The notes beneath the pieces are model-generated. The model made no database searches. It was not told the DNA's origin and saw only the letters and a list, made by a program, of their open reading frames with translations. Below, piece after piece: positions 1-12,411 of a stretch of 64,000 nucleotides of DNA. How positions within the stretch are numbered: position 1 is the stretch's first letter; every line of letters starts with the position of its first letter. Position numbers and translations under genes: made by a program. Origin of the DNA: Chromobotia macracanthus (lineage: Eukaryota; Chordata; Actinopteri; Cypriniformes; Botiidae); assembly GCA_036877525.1 (NCBI GenBank), contig JAZGTH010000098.1:1240001-1304000 (forward strand), written 5' to 3'.

Positions 1-161
1 GAGAATAAGATACATGCGTACACTTTGTATTGTACAGCTAAATACATTGCCGTATACCATTTAGATTCAAGTAAGGCTGATGCTTTGCAGTACCCTGCAG
101 TATGATGCAATACCGTATGATACAGTACAGTATGATACAGTAAGTGTGTCTGTGTGCACAG

Positions 162-2327
162 GGCTCTATAAAAGACCAGCTAAAGGCCTACGGGGCATTA
201 ACCGAAAATGTGACCCGCAGATACACCAGGCAGATCCTGCAAGGCGTCCACTATCTGCACAGCAACATGATCGTACACAGAGACATCAAAGGTAAGTCTC
301 ACTAAGTGTACACCACAGGTCCTGAAGTCCTGAGCTGAGGCCAGTGTTGGGTGCTATACAGTGTAAATCTGAAGCAGAGTGAAACCTGAATGTTAGATAG
401 TGTAGTCATATAGGATTCATGATTACACCACCTAAAATGCACTTCTTGTTAAACTTTAGGTGAAATAACTTGGATAACTTTGTTTTTTGGCTCTGATCCA
501 TGTTAGATGACAGTACTTCCTTTAGGAATTGCCAAAAATAGCAAGGGGGAATATTTTTGCATTCCTCTTGACCACAGGGCAAAACTCTCCCCAGTCTTGT
601 AAGTACTAGCAGTGGAAATTACCAACCGATGTCTCTGGCATATATTATCATAAGCACTGGTATTAAACACACCTTTGAAATCCAGTTTCCTTTAAAAAAG
701 GCTATTTATGCATTTCTTCTAGTAGACAGACAGAGATAATGAATCTGTCTAAACTATATGAAGAACAGCACAAGTACTACTGTATACTTGCCAAAACAAA
801 CCTTGCTTAACTTACATACAGTGGCCCCAGAAGGTATTAGAATGCCTAATCCACACTTAAAAATGTATTAATGTAATTTCCGGAAATAGCAATATGTAAT
901 TTTATCATAAATAGCATTTATTTTAGGAAAAGCTAGCAGAAGCACGTTTTCCCCAAAATTTTTCCAAAAAGAAGTTTGTTAGGTTAAAAAAAAAGAGTGT
1001 ATTGGGACAATTTGTAGTTTTCAAGATGTGACATTCTACTAAGTTGTGTGTTTTCAGAATATGTCCGTTCATCTGTGTCCATTCAACTGATCCACTAAAA
1101 TCACCTTGCATAAACATCTTAGAAATATGTATTTTGTTCTGAGATAAACTCTAGAATTATTTGTAAGTAAAATGCTTTATATCATTGTGTTTTGTTATCT
1201 AATGCAATGAAATTGATATGTTTTAAGTAAGGCCTAAGTGCCCCTTTTTGGAGCCACTGTATGTGTGAGCATACTGTCATTCCCATAGCTATTCCAAAGA
1301 TCCTCTATTGGAAATATCCACAAAGACTGTGATGGGCAAAGGAAGTAGTCTTTCTCCTTCCTCTTGCTTACCTTCTATCTTCTTACTGTTACTGGTCTTA
1401 CTGTTCCGTTCACAGTATATTGAGACTACCAGGGTGTGGAAATATTGCGGCTGGCTGGAATTAGTCACTACTCAAACAACCACAAATCTCACAGGCAACA
1501 CAGCCATGTGAGGCCACTGCCAACGGAAAATCATTACTAGAAGCGTGGGAAGACAGAGTGTGTGTCAGACTTCAAACCCAACAGCCATAGGCAGCTTATA
1601 ATTTTCTGTAGTTGTCATCTTGATCAGACATAAGAACATACGTGCATGTCTGGTTGATGTAATTAGATCTACATGTTTCCTCACAGGCGCTAACATTCTG
1701 CGGGACTCCTCTGGAAATGTTAAGCTGGGAGATTTTGGAGCTAGCAAGCGCATTCAGACAATTTGTATGTCGGGGACGGGAATCAAATCTGTCACTGGCA
1801 CCCCCTACTGGATGAGCCCGGAAGTCATTAATGGAGAGGGATATGGACGCAAAGCAGATATCTGGTAAGACAAGTTTTAACAGAAATTAAACCTTACAAT
1901 CTATCACAGATTTACTTCACAGATCTATCAGAGAAGACAGAATGATTGAAGTTTAAATTTATATTAATGTTTTTAAAAAAACATACATGAAACTCACAGC
2001 TTGGTTAAAATTGATGTGGTATATTCAGCAGAAAAGCAGTGTAGGAAATAATGGTTTCATTGTTAGCTAATTCTCTTATCTGTTTTTTGCTCTTTCAGGA
2101 GTGTGGCATGCACAGTTGTAGAGATGCTAACTCAGAAGCCCCCATGGGCTGAATATGAAGCAATGGCAGCCATTTTCAAGATTGCAACCCAGCCCACTAA
2201 ACCAAACTTGCCTGAGGGTGTGTCCGACTCATGCAGGGACTTCCTGCGGCAGGTCTTTGTAGAGGAAAAATGCCGGCCCGCTGCCGAGGGGCTTCTTAGC
2301 CACCCTTTTGTCCAGGGCAGCTTCTGA
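162..2327 (+). CDS. MEKK2/3-class MAP kinase kinase kinase, 3' end (last three coding exons)
   Basis: C-terminal part of a Ser/Thr kinase that phosphorylates MAP2Ks (MEK5, MKK4/7) in the cytoplasm. Exons 162-291, 1687-1864 and 2099-2327 join in frame with GT-AG borders; the stop TGA is 2325-2327. The first exon ends in the catalytic loop HRDIKGAN, the second holds DFG and the activation segment ending PYWMSPEV with GEGYGRKADIW, and the third holds subdomains IX-XI (TVVEMLTQKPPWAEYEAMA). The protein ends a few residues after the kinase domain, as in MAP3K2 and MAP3K3. The N-terminal PB1 domain and the rest of the kinase lie left of the window. Residues fit MAP3K3 at some positions (TICMSG, WAEYEA) and MAP3K2 at others (KADIWSVACTVVEM), so it could be a fish-specific member such as map3k22; the subfamily is secure, the exact paralogue is not. 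Confidence 0.9.
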
Positions 2328-5300
2328 GACCCTACCCCTTCTACAGACCTATGACCTCTCTGGAATACCCCAGGGAAAACCACCATCTGCCTGTGGACAG
2401 TCACCACTCTGCCTTCCAGGGTCCAGAGAAACCCATCAGCCAGCCAACTGAGAACAAACTAGCTTATAAAGAAGGGATAAAGCCTCCCAACACACAGGCC
2501 AACAAAAGGCTCAATCTTAGGATGCAGCACTAAAGAGAAATGTGGACAGCAACTCTATCAAAACTGATAGCACTTCATGTTATCTCAGATTCTTGTGCCC
2601 TATCCCAAATCTGCGATTGATGAGTTCACAGGACTGCAGCGTGTCCTATTTATGATTTTATGATCCAGAAGGTTGCAGTCTATGCGGTCGCAATGCACCC
2701 TTTTTCATAACCAGTAGCGGTGCATACTATTACCCAACATGCTAAAGTACCCTGAAGTGTACATTCAGACCTGAGGGTGCCATTTCTGTCAGGGCCTATG
2801 GCCAGGGATCAATCCACCTGGGCTAAGGCAGTCTTTCTGAAACTGTGGTCTGCATAAAATTCCTTAATTGTGAACAAAGACCCTACCAAAAAGCAAGTGT
2901 TTTAGGGCCTACCCAGCTAACAGGGAACATTCTCAGAATGTTGGCTAACGTTCCCTTAACAAGTTAACAAAAACATTCTTGCAATAACGTTAGTCAAACT
3001 TTTTTAGGTTGTCTCATATATATCAAAAACGTTGTTAATTATAAGTAGCTTTAAAAATGTTTGAGTAGCGTTCTTATAAGCAAGCAATAATGTTAATACA
3101 ACATCTGATAAACGATGCTTTGAACATTCCTAGAACTTGGAATGGAAATGTTGGGGAAACGTTCTTACAACCTAAAATTGTTACCTGGGTAATTAGCTAG
3201 TAATTAGATAAAACTATTGACATTAAATAACTAACAGAGATTATAAAAATGCCATATAATAGAAGTTTATTACAAAATATTCAAATAGGTTTATATATAG
3301 AAAAAAAGGGAGACTACAACGTTGATTAAAAGGATTCTGATTCCATTGCATCATTCGCTGTACTTACCCATTTCCATGCACTGCAACTTCTCTGACCGTG
3401 GTCCATGGGAAGTTTGGGGTTATAAAAGGAGCATTGGTTCAAAAATGTTTGATAATGCACCCTAAGTGCCAACACTTATTATACTTACATGTTGTCTGTC
3501 TGGAAGATGGAAATGTCACTGCCCAAACCACACTGATTGCTATCGTTTACATACTGCCATTTGACTTTAGCAGTTGACCTGATCCCCTGTTGTATTGAAC
3601 ATTAGTGTACAGTATAATGCATAATGCAATACTGTAAGGCAAATCAAATAGGCTTTGATTTCAGCACAAATGTATTGAATTTTATTTCTCTGCAGGTGGC
3701 AAGAGTTCAGTATGTGGTCTTTTACTTTTATAACATTTATATTATTTGGTCATAAGAGAGAGTTAATTATGGCTTACCTCTGTATTTCTGGGTCCAATCT
3801 TGAGTGTCATTGAAGTAAATTTAGAGGACCTCATGGAGCAAATAGATAAATGTACTGTACAATACTTGTTTGAGTATTTTTTTTATTAAGATTACTGTGT
3901 TCGTTGGTTAGAATCTAACCAAATAAGAATGACACAAAATATGACATATGCAACCACCAAAGTGGGGAGTAAGACATGTAAAATGTATGTCATTTTCTTC
4001 GTCTGTTGAATGAAGACTGTATAAACGAATCATTTTATATAATGTAAGGAGCTTAAAGTTGCTCTTGTTTCAAAGCACTCGTTACCCAGAGAGTTAATCA
4101 CTGTAAATACATTCCCATTGCACTCTTTGTGTAGAGCAACAGCACATAGAATAATCAGATGAAATTCAATAAATATTTTTATACTTTTTTTTTTAATTCA
4201 CGTTTGGAACAACCACCAAACGGTTTTGTATTAATTTAAAATTACCCTAAAGTGTCAAAGCAATATTTCAAAAAAGACTACTATGGCTGGTGTGTTAGCT
4301 TCCTTGTACTGTTTTAATACAATCTATTGACTGCAACCAAAGAGCAATTAATATGCTTGAATTATGAATTTGGTAAATTCAAAGCTGTTAAGTTTTTGAC
4401 CAGTATTGTTGAAACAGTCACTTTCTTAATTTTTCTTAATTTTTTATGTAACCTCTTTGTGGTAAATTTGATTTTCTCTTATCAACACTCATTGTTTGCT
4501 GCTGTGCAAACATTGTCTTGTATCATGAAGTTGGACACACGTAACACAAAAACAACATAAGATTGTTTTAAATGCCATACTTTAGTTTTGTCCAGATATA
4601 AATGTTACATTTTAAACGCTTGACTCACTGATCACTGGTTTTATTTTCCAATCTCCAGAACATCAAATACACCAGCAGCAAAGAACAAACCAACTGTTGT
4701 AACTAGTGCCTTCTCTGATACCCTTATTCTGAGAGGTCAGTCATTTTTTAAAACATTTAATAGTGGAATGTGTATTTTGAAGTCCTTCAGATGGTGTCAG
4801 CATCCTGCAATTATTACATAAAGGACACTTTTTACGTAAAGGGGACGCTTTCGCTGAAAATCTTTTGCTGAAAATGATTGTAATGTAAATACATATTGTA
4901 TTAAGACATAATGTGTCATTATATTCAAAGTACCTTAGTCACAGTTTATTATTAAGATTGTGGAGAGGTCTGGGTTTTAGAAGAGGTAAACGTGATAGAC
5001 TTCACTGGTTTTTGAGGGGGTATGAATGTCGAATTCTGTTCTGCCTTGATGAAAAAGCCTGGAAACATTTATTAGTGATTTTGTACATTGGACTAAATAA
5101 AATGGAAAAAATAAAAGCGGCTCGTGTGGTGTGTTTATTTTATGTATTTTGTTTTTAAATGGAAATTATTTTTGGTAAGATTATGCCTTTTTTTTAAGTT
5201 TGGATAGTTTAATAGGTTATCTAATAGTTTATGCAGGTTTACATACAGTTTTTTTTAATGCAAAGCCTAAAAATAATGACCGTAACACTACAAATCATAC

Positions 5301-5332
5301 ATGTGCAGCAAAGCGCTTTAGAGTATGAGAAG
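2328..5332 (+). other. MAP3K 3' UTR and MAP3K to cry-dash intergenic region
   Basis: AT-rich sequence after the MAP3K stop with no convincing further exon. A candidate poly(A) signal AATAAA is at 4168-4173, which would make a 3' UTR of about 1.8 kb that includes the inverted-repeat element at 2911-3190. Open frames here (for example 4913-5158) have no recognisable protein features and are taken as chance. Confidence 0.4.
2911..3190 (+). mobile_element. MITE family B copy 1 (ACCCAGCTAACA... ends)
   Basis: About 280 bp beginning ACCCAGCTAACAGGGAAC and ending AAAATTGTTACCTGGGT. The same start and end occur at 34523-34860 and 41300-41599. The interior is AT-rich, rich in AACGTT/TTCTTA words and has no coding capacity. 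Ends are short inverted repeats (ACCCAG/CTGGGT), as in non-autonomous DNA transposons. Family name not assigned. Confidence 0.7.
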
Positions 5333-5343
5333 TGCGCATGCGC
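5333..5343. promoter_or_regulatory. NRF1-type palindrome in the cry-dash promoter
   Basis: TGCGCATGCGC is a perfect match to the NRF1 binding consensus and lies about 145 bp before the cry-dash ATG. A CACGTCAC word (5388-5395), similar to CRE/E-box sites, follows. No TATA box is evident. NRF1 sites usually mark broad TATA-less promoters, so this is the likely cry-dash core promoter. Function is inferred from the motif only. Confidence 0.5.
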
Positions 5344-5486
5344 TTTCAGGCATGTTGGGTAACATCACGCTTGTGTTACCAAACGCGCACGTCACACTTC
5401 TGTTGCAGGGCTGCTGTAAGTATATGCTCAACATATACACGACAGCTTGTGATTTAACATTATATTAAAACGTTCCCAATGCGAAA

Positions 5487-8400
5487 ATGTCCACGACTCG
5501 TACGGTCATATGCCTGCTGAGGAACGATCTGCGACTTCACGACAACGAGGTAAATATCAAGCATCTCTACCAAGTATAGAACCGTTTATAACTGTACATT
5601 ATCTATACATGATCAAACCTAACTACCATTCAAAAGGCATGAGTGTAGATTTTTGTTCTGAGACTAAACCTTAATATTTTAATCCGAAATAATGCTTGAA
5701 AATAAATCATCAGGTGCGAAACAATAACATAGGTAGTAGAATTCGGGAGCTGATTGGCTGGCTCGTGTGCAATCGTCATAGGGGTCGTGGTCACACCTGT
5801 TCTGTAATCCATGTGCATGTAGCTGGCGCTTTAATGAAGGACCACACCTGTATAAATATCCAAAGCTATATAATAATAAATAAATGCATTTCATATTTCA
5901 ATATTTTGCGTTGAAATACCATTTGAAAAGTTTTGCAGAATGTTGGACAGAAAGGTTTACAAACCAGCTTTGCTCTATTAAGGTGTTCTGCTGGGCCCAG
6001 AGGAATGCTGAGTACATAGTTCCCCTGTACTGCTTTGACCCCCGTCATTACCAGGGCACGTATCACTTTAACTTCCCTAAGACTGGACCATTCCGTCTGC
6101 GCTTCCTCCTGGAAAGTGTGAAGGACCTGAGGGCCACACTGAAGAAACAGGGCAGGTGGGAATTCCATCACATGGTTTATTTTTAAAGCTTATACACTTG
6201 GGCTATGTCTACATATGAATATTATATGGTGGTAATATATATTTAATAGACCCTGGTGATATGCAGTGTTTACTCTGTGTGCAGCACACTGCTGGTGAGA
6301 CATGGAAAACCAGAGGATGTTGTTAGTGATTTGATTAAGCAGCTGGGTTCAGTAACTGCTGTGGCATTTCACGAGGAGGTGAGTTACAGCTGAACCCAGG
6401 GGCTTCAGCAGCCCAGGGCCATCATTGGTGATTTTGGCCACAAAGTGCTACACTTCACACAGGGAATTGAAGTTCAATGTATAAAATCTGACACTTTCTC
6501 TCTACTCACTGTAGGTGGCGGCAGAGGACAAGAATGTGGAGATTAAGTTAAAGGAAGTCTGCTCTCAGAACAAGGTCAAAGTTCAAACTTTCTGGGGGTC
6601 TACACTCTACCACAGAGATGACCTTCCATTTAGCCACATACAAAGGTAAGGAACTTTTTGGGTTTAGTAATTGTGAGCAATCGATTTATTAATTTATTAT
6701 TAACTTCACTTCTCTTGTAACTTCCGGATTTTTAAGACCTGACGATGTAATTACAATGTCTGTTGTAATGCTTGCTCAGCAGTTAAAACTTTTTTCTGAG
6801 TTTCCTTTTCCCTGTCTTACAAGGTTACCGGATGTTTACACTCAGTTCAGAAAGGCGGTTGAGGGCCAGGGCAGAGTAAGACCAGTGTTCTCTACTCCAG
6901 AACAGGTCAAGCCTCTTCCGTATGGACCAGAGGAGGGTCCCATCCCTACATTTGAGGCCCTTGGACAGACAGGTGCATTGGTTTATGTAACTTGATGTAT
7001 TTAAATCAGACTGATCAGTCATTTTATTACAATAATTTAACAGTAGGACAATGACTAGGCTCCAAACAGTCAGTTATTTACATTTTACTTAACAGTACTA
7101 TTACAAGAATTGTGTACTGATTTCCTTTTCGGATGACTGAATAATCTAATGAATCACTCATGCTGTTTCCTGTTTGTGGTTTCAGAGCCACTGAAGGACT
7201 GTCGGTCGGCCTTCCCATGCTGCGGTGGAGAGACTGAGGCTCTCGCTAGGCTGAACCATTACTTCTGGGATACAGTGAGTCAAAATTTTCCACTTTCCAT
7301 TCTTTAGTTCATCCAATGGGAAATCGCTACTTTATTTTCTTTTGTTATCGCAGAATGCTGTTGCGGCTTATAAGGAGACTCGAAACGGCTTGATCGGGGT
7401 GGACTATTCCACAAAGTTTTCCTCTTGGTGAATCTTATTTTTCAGTTTCAGACTGATGTTGCAATAATAAACGAGCAAAACTGATCTGGGATATTTCAAA
7501 ACATGGTCACATGACATGAATTTTTTTTCATCCTGCTTCAGGCTTGCATTGGGCTGCATATCACCCAGGTACATTTACAACCAGATTAAGAAGTATGAGG
7601 CTGAAAGAACAGCTAACCAGAGTACATACTGGTGAGTATGTAAAGAGATGCAGAAAAACAGTTCTGGCAACAGATTACATATTTTACTCATGCTGTACTA
7701 AACATTCCAGGCCTAAAAGATTGATCAACATTAAAAGGTGTTATGTATTATGCATTCAGATAACATTAAGCTTTTAATGCACAAATGCTCTTTAAATTGG
7801 TCCTCTCCAGGGTAATATTTGAGCTTCTATGGAGGGATTATTTCAAGTTTGTGGGTTTGAAATATGGAAGCCGAATATTTCATTTAAATGGTATGTTTGG
7901 ATTTTGTTTACTCTATCGATTAATTGTGTTCCAGTTTTGAATTTACTTTTTTACTTGCTTTGACAATGAAACTCTTAATAATTAATTCTTTATTGTAAAT
8001 GAGTGTTGTGAATGAAAAAACGAACTTAATTGCCTTATGATCTGAAGGTCTTCAAGATAAAAATGTGCCATGGAAGAAAAATATGACTCTGTTCAATGCA
8101 TGGAAAGGTAATGTGACTCTCAAAATCTGCAAGTTTTCACCAGCTCTTAATTTGTCAGTCCCCTGACCTGACTTATCTAATAGAATCAACTGACGGATAA
8201 ACATTTCATTTGAATTTTAGTGTGTTAAAATATCTATTTTTTTTTCTTTTCAACAAATGCTCTGAAGAGGGGAGAACAGGGGTACCGTTCGTGGACGCGA
8301 ACATGAGGGAGCTTGCGCTGACAGGGTTCATGTCTAACAGAGGACGCCAAAATGTGGCTAGCTTTCTCACCAAAGACTTAGGGTTAGACTGGCGACTGGG

Positions 8401-9519
8401 TGCCGAATGGTTTGAATACCTGCTGGTAGAAAACTTTTTATATTTGATTATATTTATGATATTTACCAGAGTGGGTTTGTGGTCTGTGATGTTTGGTATC
8501 ACTTTTCTGATGTCAGGTGGACCATGACGTCTGCAGTAACTATGGAAACTGGCTCTATAGTGCAGGAATAGGAAACGACCCACGAGAAAACAGGAAGTTC
8601 AATATGATCAAACAAGGTCTGGACTATGACAGCAATGTAAGTAATAGTATTTGCAGGTATGACACTGTATAGACCATACAGCATAGAAGCCATACAGTAA
8701 ACACCTAAACACCGCATATCAATTGTGATAAACTATAACATTGAAAATACTCCAGGGTTATTTTTCTAGATGACTGTGGTTTCCCTTTTCTAATGCACTT
8801 ATTGGCTTTTAAGGACTAAACTTATGCAAATTATAATTTTATCTACTGTACTTCTCCTGATATTCCACTTATGTGCATTATTGTCACTGAAGTCAGCAAC
8901 TTCTGCTACAACCATAAATGTATATGCAGGAAGAGGAAGTGACATGTGAGTCATATTGAGATTACTGTAGTATGATAAGACTCCTGCAGCACTTTATTTG
9001 CCTATATATAAGCTAATTATAGCAGACATAAATATAAATCTCTTTAATGATACATGTATTCTCACACGTTTTTACAATGTGTTATTCAAAACTCTTCATT
9101 CTTTTGTATCTGTGAAGGGGGACTATGTCAGACTTTGGGTTCCAGAGCTTCAGGGTATTAAAGGTGGGGATGTGCACACCCCCTGGACCCTCTGCAATGC
9201 ATCACTGTCACTTGCCCACGTATCTATCAACGAGACGTACCCCTCCCCCATTGTCATAGCACCCGAGTGGAGTCGTCATATTAACAATAAATCTGTAAGA
9301 TTTTAATGAACCTTTACGCATTTTTCAGTTCATGCTGATTGGTGAAAAGATTGCTCGTTAGGAAAAAGGAAACCATGTATTTAGTTGATGAATACAATAT
9401 AATTTATTTCTTAGTCTGGACCACCATCAGTAAAAGGGAAGAGGGGTCCAGCATACACACCAAGACAACACAGAGACAGAGGCATTGACTTCTACTTCTC
9501 AAAGAACAAGGATTTCTGA
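5487..9519 (+). CDS. cry-dash: Cryptochrome DASH (CRY-DASH), complete
   Basis: Photolyase/cryptochrome family flavoprotein; DASH members bind FAD and an antenna folate and repair cyclobutane pyrimidine dimers mainly in single-stranded DNA. Fourteen exons: 5487-5549, 5983-6155, 6285-6378, 6515-6645, 6824-6972, 7186-7274, 7354-7427, 7542-7631, 7811-7890, 8048-8107, 8268-8425, 8517-8636, 9118-9294, 9415-9519. They total 1563 nt, 520 aa, the usual length for fish CRY-DASH. The N-terminus (RTVICLLRNDLRLHDNE) starts the Rossmann antenna domain; the FAD domain shows STKFSSWLALGCISPRYIY, WRDYFKF, GRTGVPFVDANMREL, TGFMSNRGRQNVASF and DWRLGAEWFEYLLVDHDVC. The basic tail (KGKRGPAYTPRQHRDRG) is typical of the subfamily. 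The first ATG of exon 1 is the start. A weak poly(A) signal ATTAAA is at 9616-9621. Intact, no breaks seen. Confidence 0.96.
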
Positions 9520-10535
9520 GGAGGAGACAGAATTTATTTTTCTTTTTTTTGAGTTGCTGCTGGACATCACAAAAGCTGGATATGCTTCCATGTAACTGTC
9601 CATTATTTAATATACATTAAACTATGTATTGAATTTTTCTCCACATATCTGCAAATGCTCTGGTATAGTCAAGGGCGATGGTTAACATCTAAACAATTGC
9701 TGGATTTTTTTTAAAAACTGGGTTTTCCCTTTGTGGCATGAAACAGTGATATGATGTTAATAATAGAGAACAGTTGTAAGTGCTTAAATAATATGACTCT
9801 TAAGACCATTGTCGTAATTTTATTGAGAAATAGGAAATGAGTAGAGGTGACTGTTTCAGTTTCATTTTGTAAAGCTTGGGGGAAAGCTGTAAAAGACATC
9901 TGTTTGCTTAGCTCTCTGATTATGTTAAAACTGGTGCTTTTAACTTTTTATATATGTGTAACTGGTGGTGGGAAATAATATTGTGCTCACAAGATGATTT
10001 TTTAAAGCTTAAATTATGCTGACATAACATGGATCATCAGGTTTTGTCAAACTTGTGGAGCCCATTCTAGGTCCAGTCCAGCGCACCGGAAAAGGGAACA
10101 ATTTTAGTCACTATATCAGTCAACTTTCTGAAAGTATGCCCATATTTGGTATGGGGCGTTGCGCGGTTGTAAGCAGCCCCGAGATCAGTTTGACTGTTCT
10201 TTACGGCGCATGAACAGAAACGCAAAGTCCTGGGAGCTGACCCAGGAGCAGCCGATCTCCACCGTATTGACGTACACTGTTTTCGCTGGCTGAAAACGTA
10301 TTTCGTCACTCCCCTGGCGAACGTTTCCGCAATCCGCTTTGTTGGCGGTGTAAAACAAGCGTATTAAGTTGTTAAGCGTATTGTAGCTTGCTATGTAGTG
10401 CACCAAAGTGGATGAGAGTTTTGTCGATTGTTTTAGAAGATGATCGACAATATTTAAGAGACTTTCTCTTTTCGCCAAGCAGTCAGGTGAGGAGATTTCC
10501 AACTCTGCGATAAGACTGAGATCCTGCGCAAAAAT
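9520..10535 (+). other. cry-dash 3' UTR and myd88 upstream region
   Basis: The left part is AT-rich 3' flank of cry-dash. From about 10070 to 10535 the GC and CpG content rises, fitting the promoter and 5' UTR of myd88, which starts at 10536. No TATA box close to the start is convincing. Minus-strand open frames at 10067-10309 and 10185-10502 lie in this CpG-rich stretch and show no protein family features. Confidence 0.45.
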
Positions 10536-12326
10536 ATGGCATCGAAGTCAAGTGTTGACTACGAGGCGATTCCCGTAACAGCCTTAAACTGCAGCTTCAG
10601 GAAGAAACTGGGATTGTATTTGAACCCCACAAACACGGTGGCATCAGACTGGAGGACAATCGCGGAAATGATGGACTTCACCTACCTGGAGATTAAAAAT
10701 TTCGAGAAAAGAGACGATCCCTTCGCAAGGGTTTTAACGGAATGGGAAACTCGTCCGGATGCCACGGTTGCAAATCTGCTGTCCATTTTAGAAAAAGCGG
10801 AAAGAAAAGATGTTATTTTAGACCTGAGCGAGATTATAGGTATGTCATACACCTTTAATATTTGATTAAACAGCAGATTTATTATAATTAAAATGAATAT
10901 TACTATTGTTATTGCGGGTTATTATAATTAATAAACAAGATAATAATCATTTGCATATTGCAATATGGTGTAATAAGTATATAACAAACAGGATAAAGAT
11001 AATAAATAAGAAAATGAAAACTGGTATGAGAATCATAACAACAAACCTAAAAAGTTTTAATTTGACTATTACTAGTCTATGATGATAGGACACGTGACCT
11101 CAAAAGAAAAAAAAAACAAATGTAATATTATTAAGACAAACCGATCGCATCATTTCTGCACGAGGAAGTGAGAAATGAACTCCTGTGATGGCTCATATGC
11201 ATCAGTACAAAAGTGGAGATCTGCAATTGAGTGTGAATTGTATTTTGTTCGTGTTTCTACACAGATGAAGACTGCCAGAAGTATTTAGCACGACAGCAGA
11301 AGAGGCCTGTTCAGGTCCCAGTGGTGGACAGCTGCGGACCTCGAACCCAGGAGCTGGGAGGCATCACTCGGTGTGATGATCCACAAGGTATGCGAATTAA
11401 GTCTGAACGCAATATGGATTCAATACAGAATATGGAATGCTTATCTCTTATAGCAAGTATCTAATGTTTTCGTTTTGTCATGTCAACAGGTTTAACACCG
11501 GAGACCTTTGATGCTTTTATCTGCTATTGCCAGAGTGACATGCAGTTTGTTCATGAAATGATCAAGCAGTTGGAGCAGACTGACCACAACCTGAAGCTGT
11601 GTGTGTTTGACCGAGACGTCCTTCCTGGTACGTGTGTGTGGACCATCACAAGTGAGCTCATAGAAAGAAGGCAAGTCTGTCTGGAGGTTGTGTGTCATAA
11701 TTATGTTATATACCTATAACGAGAAAAAATATGCATTTGCTAACGTATAAAACTAACCAGATTGGTTCTTTCTGTACATTTTCCCTTAGATGTAAAAGAA
11801 TGGTGGTTGTTATTTCTGATGACTATCTGGACAGTGACGCCTGTGATTTTCAGACTAAGTTTGCTCTCAGCCTTTGTCCAGGTACAACGTGCTCCTTAAT
11901 ATTTATTTACTAGTACTGTTACTTTTCTGTATTATTTACCTTTATAATATTCAGATGTTTTAATTCCTAAAAGATAATTGACATAATGGATAAAATATGT
12001 GTTCCTGTAGCGCAATTGCTAGAGCATTGTGTTAGCAGTGCAATGGTTGTGGGTTCAATTCCCAGGGAACACAAATACTGATTAAAACTATACTATACCA
12101 TAAAACCTTGAATGTACTGTAAAATTAAAGACTTTATGGAAAAATTTTCTGTTGCTTCCTGTCTGACACAGGGGCCCGCTCCAAACGACTGATCCCTGTC
12201 GTCTACAAGTCCATGAAGAGACCTTTTCCCAGCATTCTCCGTTTCCTAACCATTTGTGATTACACCAGACCCTGCACGCAAGCCTGGTTCTGGGTCCGGC
12301 TGGCCAAAGCTCTCTCACTCCCCTGA
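10536..12326 (+). CDS. myd88: MyD88, Toll/IL-1 receptor signalling adaptor, complete
   Basis: Cytosolic adaptor linking TLRs and IL-1 receptors to IRAK kinases (Myddosome) and on to NF-kB. Exons 10536-10839, 11265-11387, 11490-11670, 11790-11881 and 12172-12326 give 855 nt, 284 aa, the size known for fish MyD88, and the five-exon layout of vertebrate MYD88. Exon 1 codes the death domain (ALNCSFRKKLGLYLNP, SDWRTIAEMMDFTYLEI), exon 2 the intermediate domain, exons 3-5 the TIR domain: box 1 FDAFICYC (about 149-156), box 2/BB loop RDVLPG with the critical proline at 188, and box 3 FWVRLAKAL near the end. The third intron starts with GC rather than GT (11671). Intron 4 holds a SINE. A poly(A) signal AATAAA at 12406-12411 gives a short 3' UTR. 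Upstream ATGs were not preferred because this one matches the family N-terminus (MASKSSVDYEAIPV). Confidence 0.97.
12000..12120 (+). mobile_element. tRNA-derived SINE in myd88 intron 4
   Basis: A tRNA-like head (TTCCTGTAGCGCAATTGCTA with B box GGTTCAATTCC) is followed by a piece of the tail CCTTGAATGTACTGT. The same head is at 37832-37980, and the tail is seen complete at 23921-23985. The 3' end is truncated here, ending about 50 bp before exon 5. Confidence 0.8.
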
Positions 12327-12405
12327 ACTTTTCTACAGGCGATGTATAGTCATCACTCAGTAAAGCACACCTTATGAACCACCAGGTCTGCCTTATGAAC
12401 ATTTC

Positions 12406-12411
12406 AATAAA
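12406..12411 (+). terminator. myd88 poly(A) signal
   Basis: AATAAA 80 bp after the myd88 stop codon, in ATTTCAATAAAGG context. No better signal lies nearer. Confidence 0.6.

Noticed and set aside
4660..4735. Segment after CTCCAG and before GAGAGGTCAGT that looks like an exon
   Set aside because: The in-frame reading hits stops in short order and it follows the MAP3K stop by 2.3 kb; no family match.
10067..10502. Minus-strand open frames just upstream of myd88, considered as a divergent neighbour such as acaa1
   Set aside because: No thiolase or other family residues are present; the stretch is CpG-rich myd88 promoter/5' UTR sequence.
12000..12075. tRNA-like sequence with A and B boxes, considered as a tRNA gene (also at 37832, 40085 and 58185)
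   Set aside because: Stems do not close into a cloverleaf, and the sequences continue into SINE bodies or tails shared by several copies.
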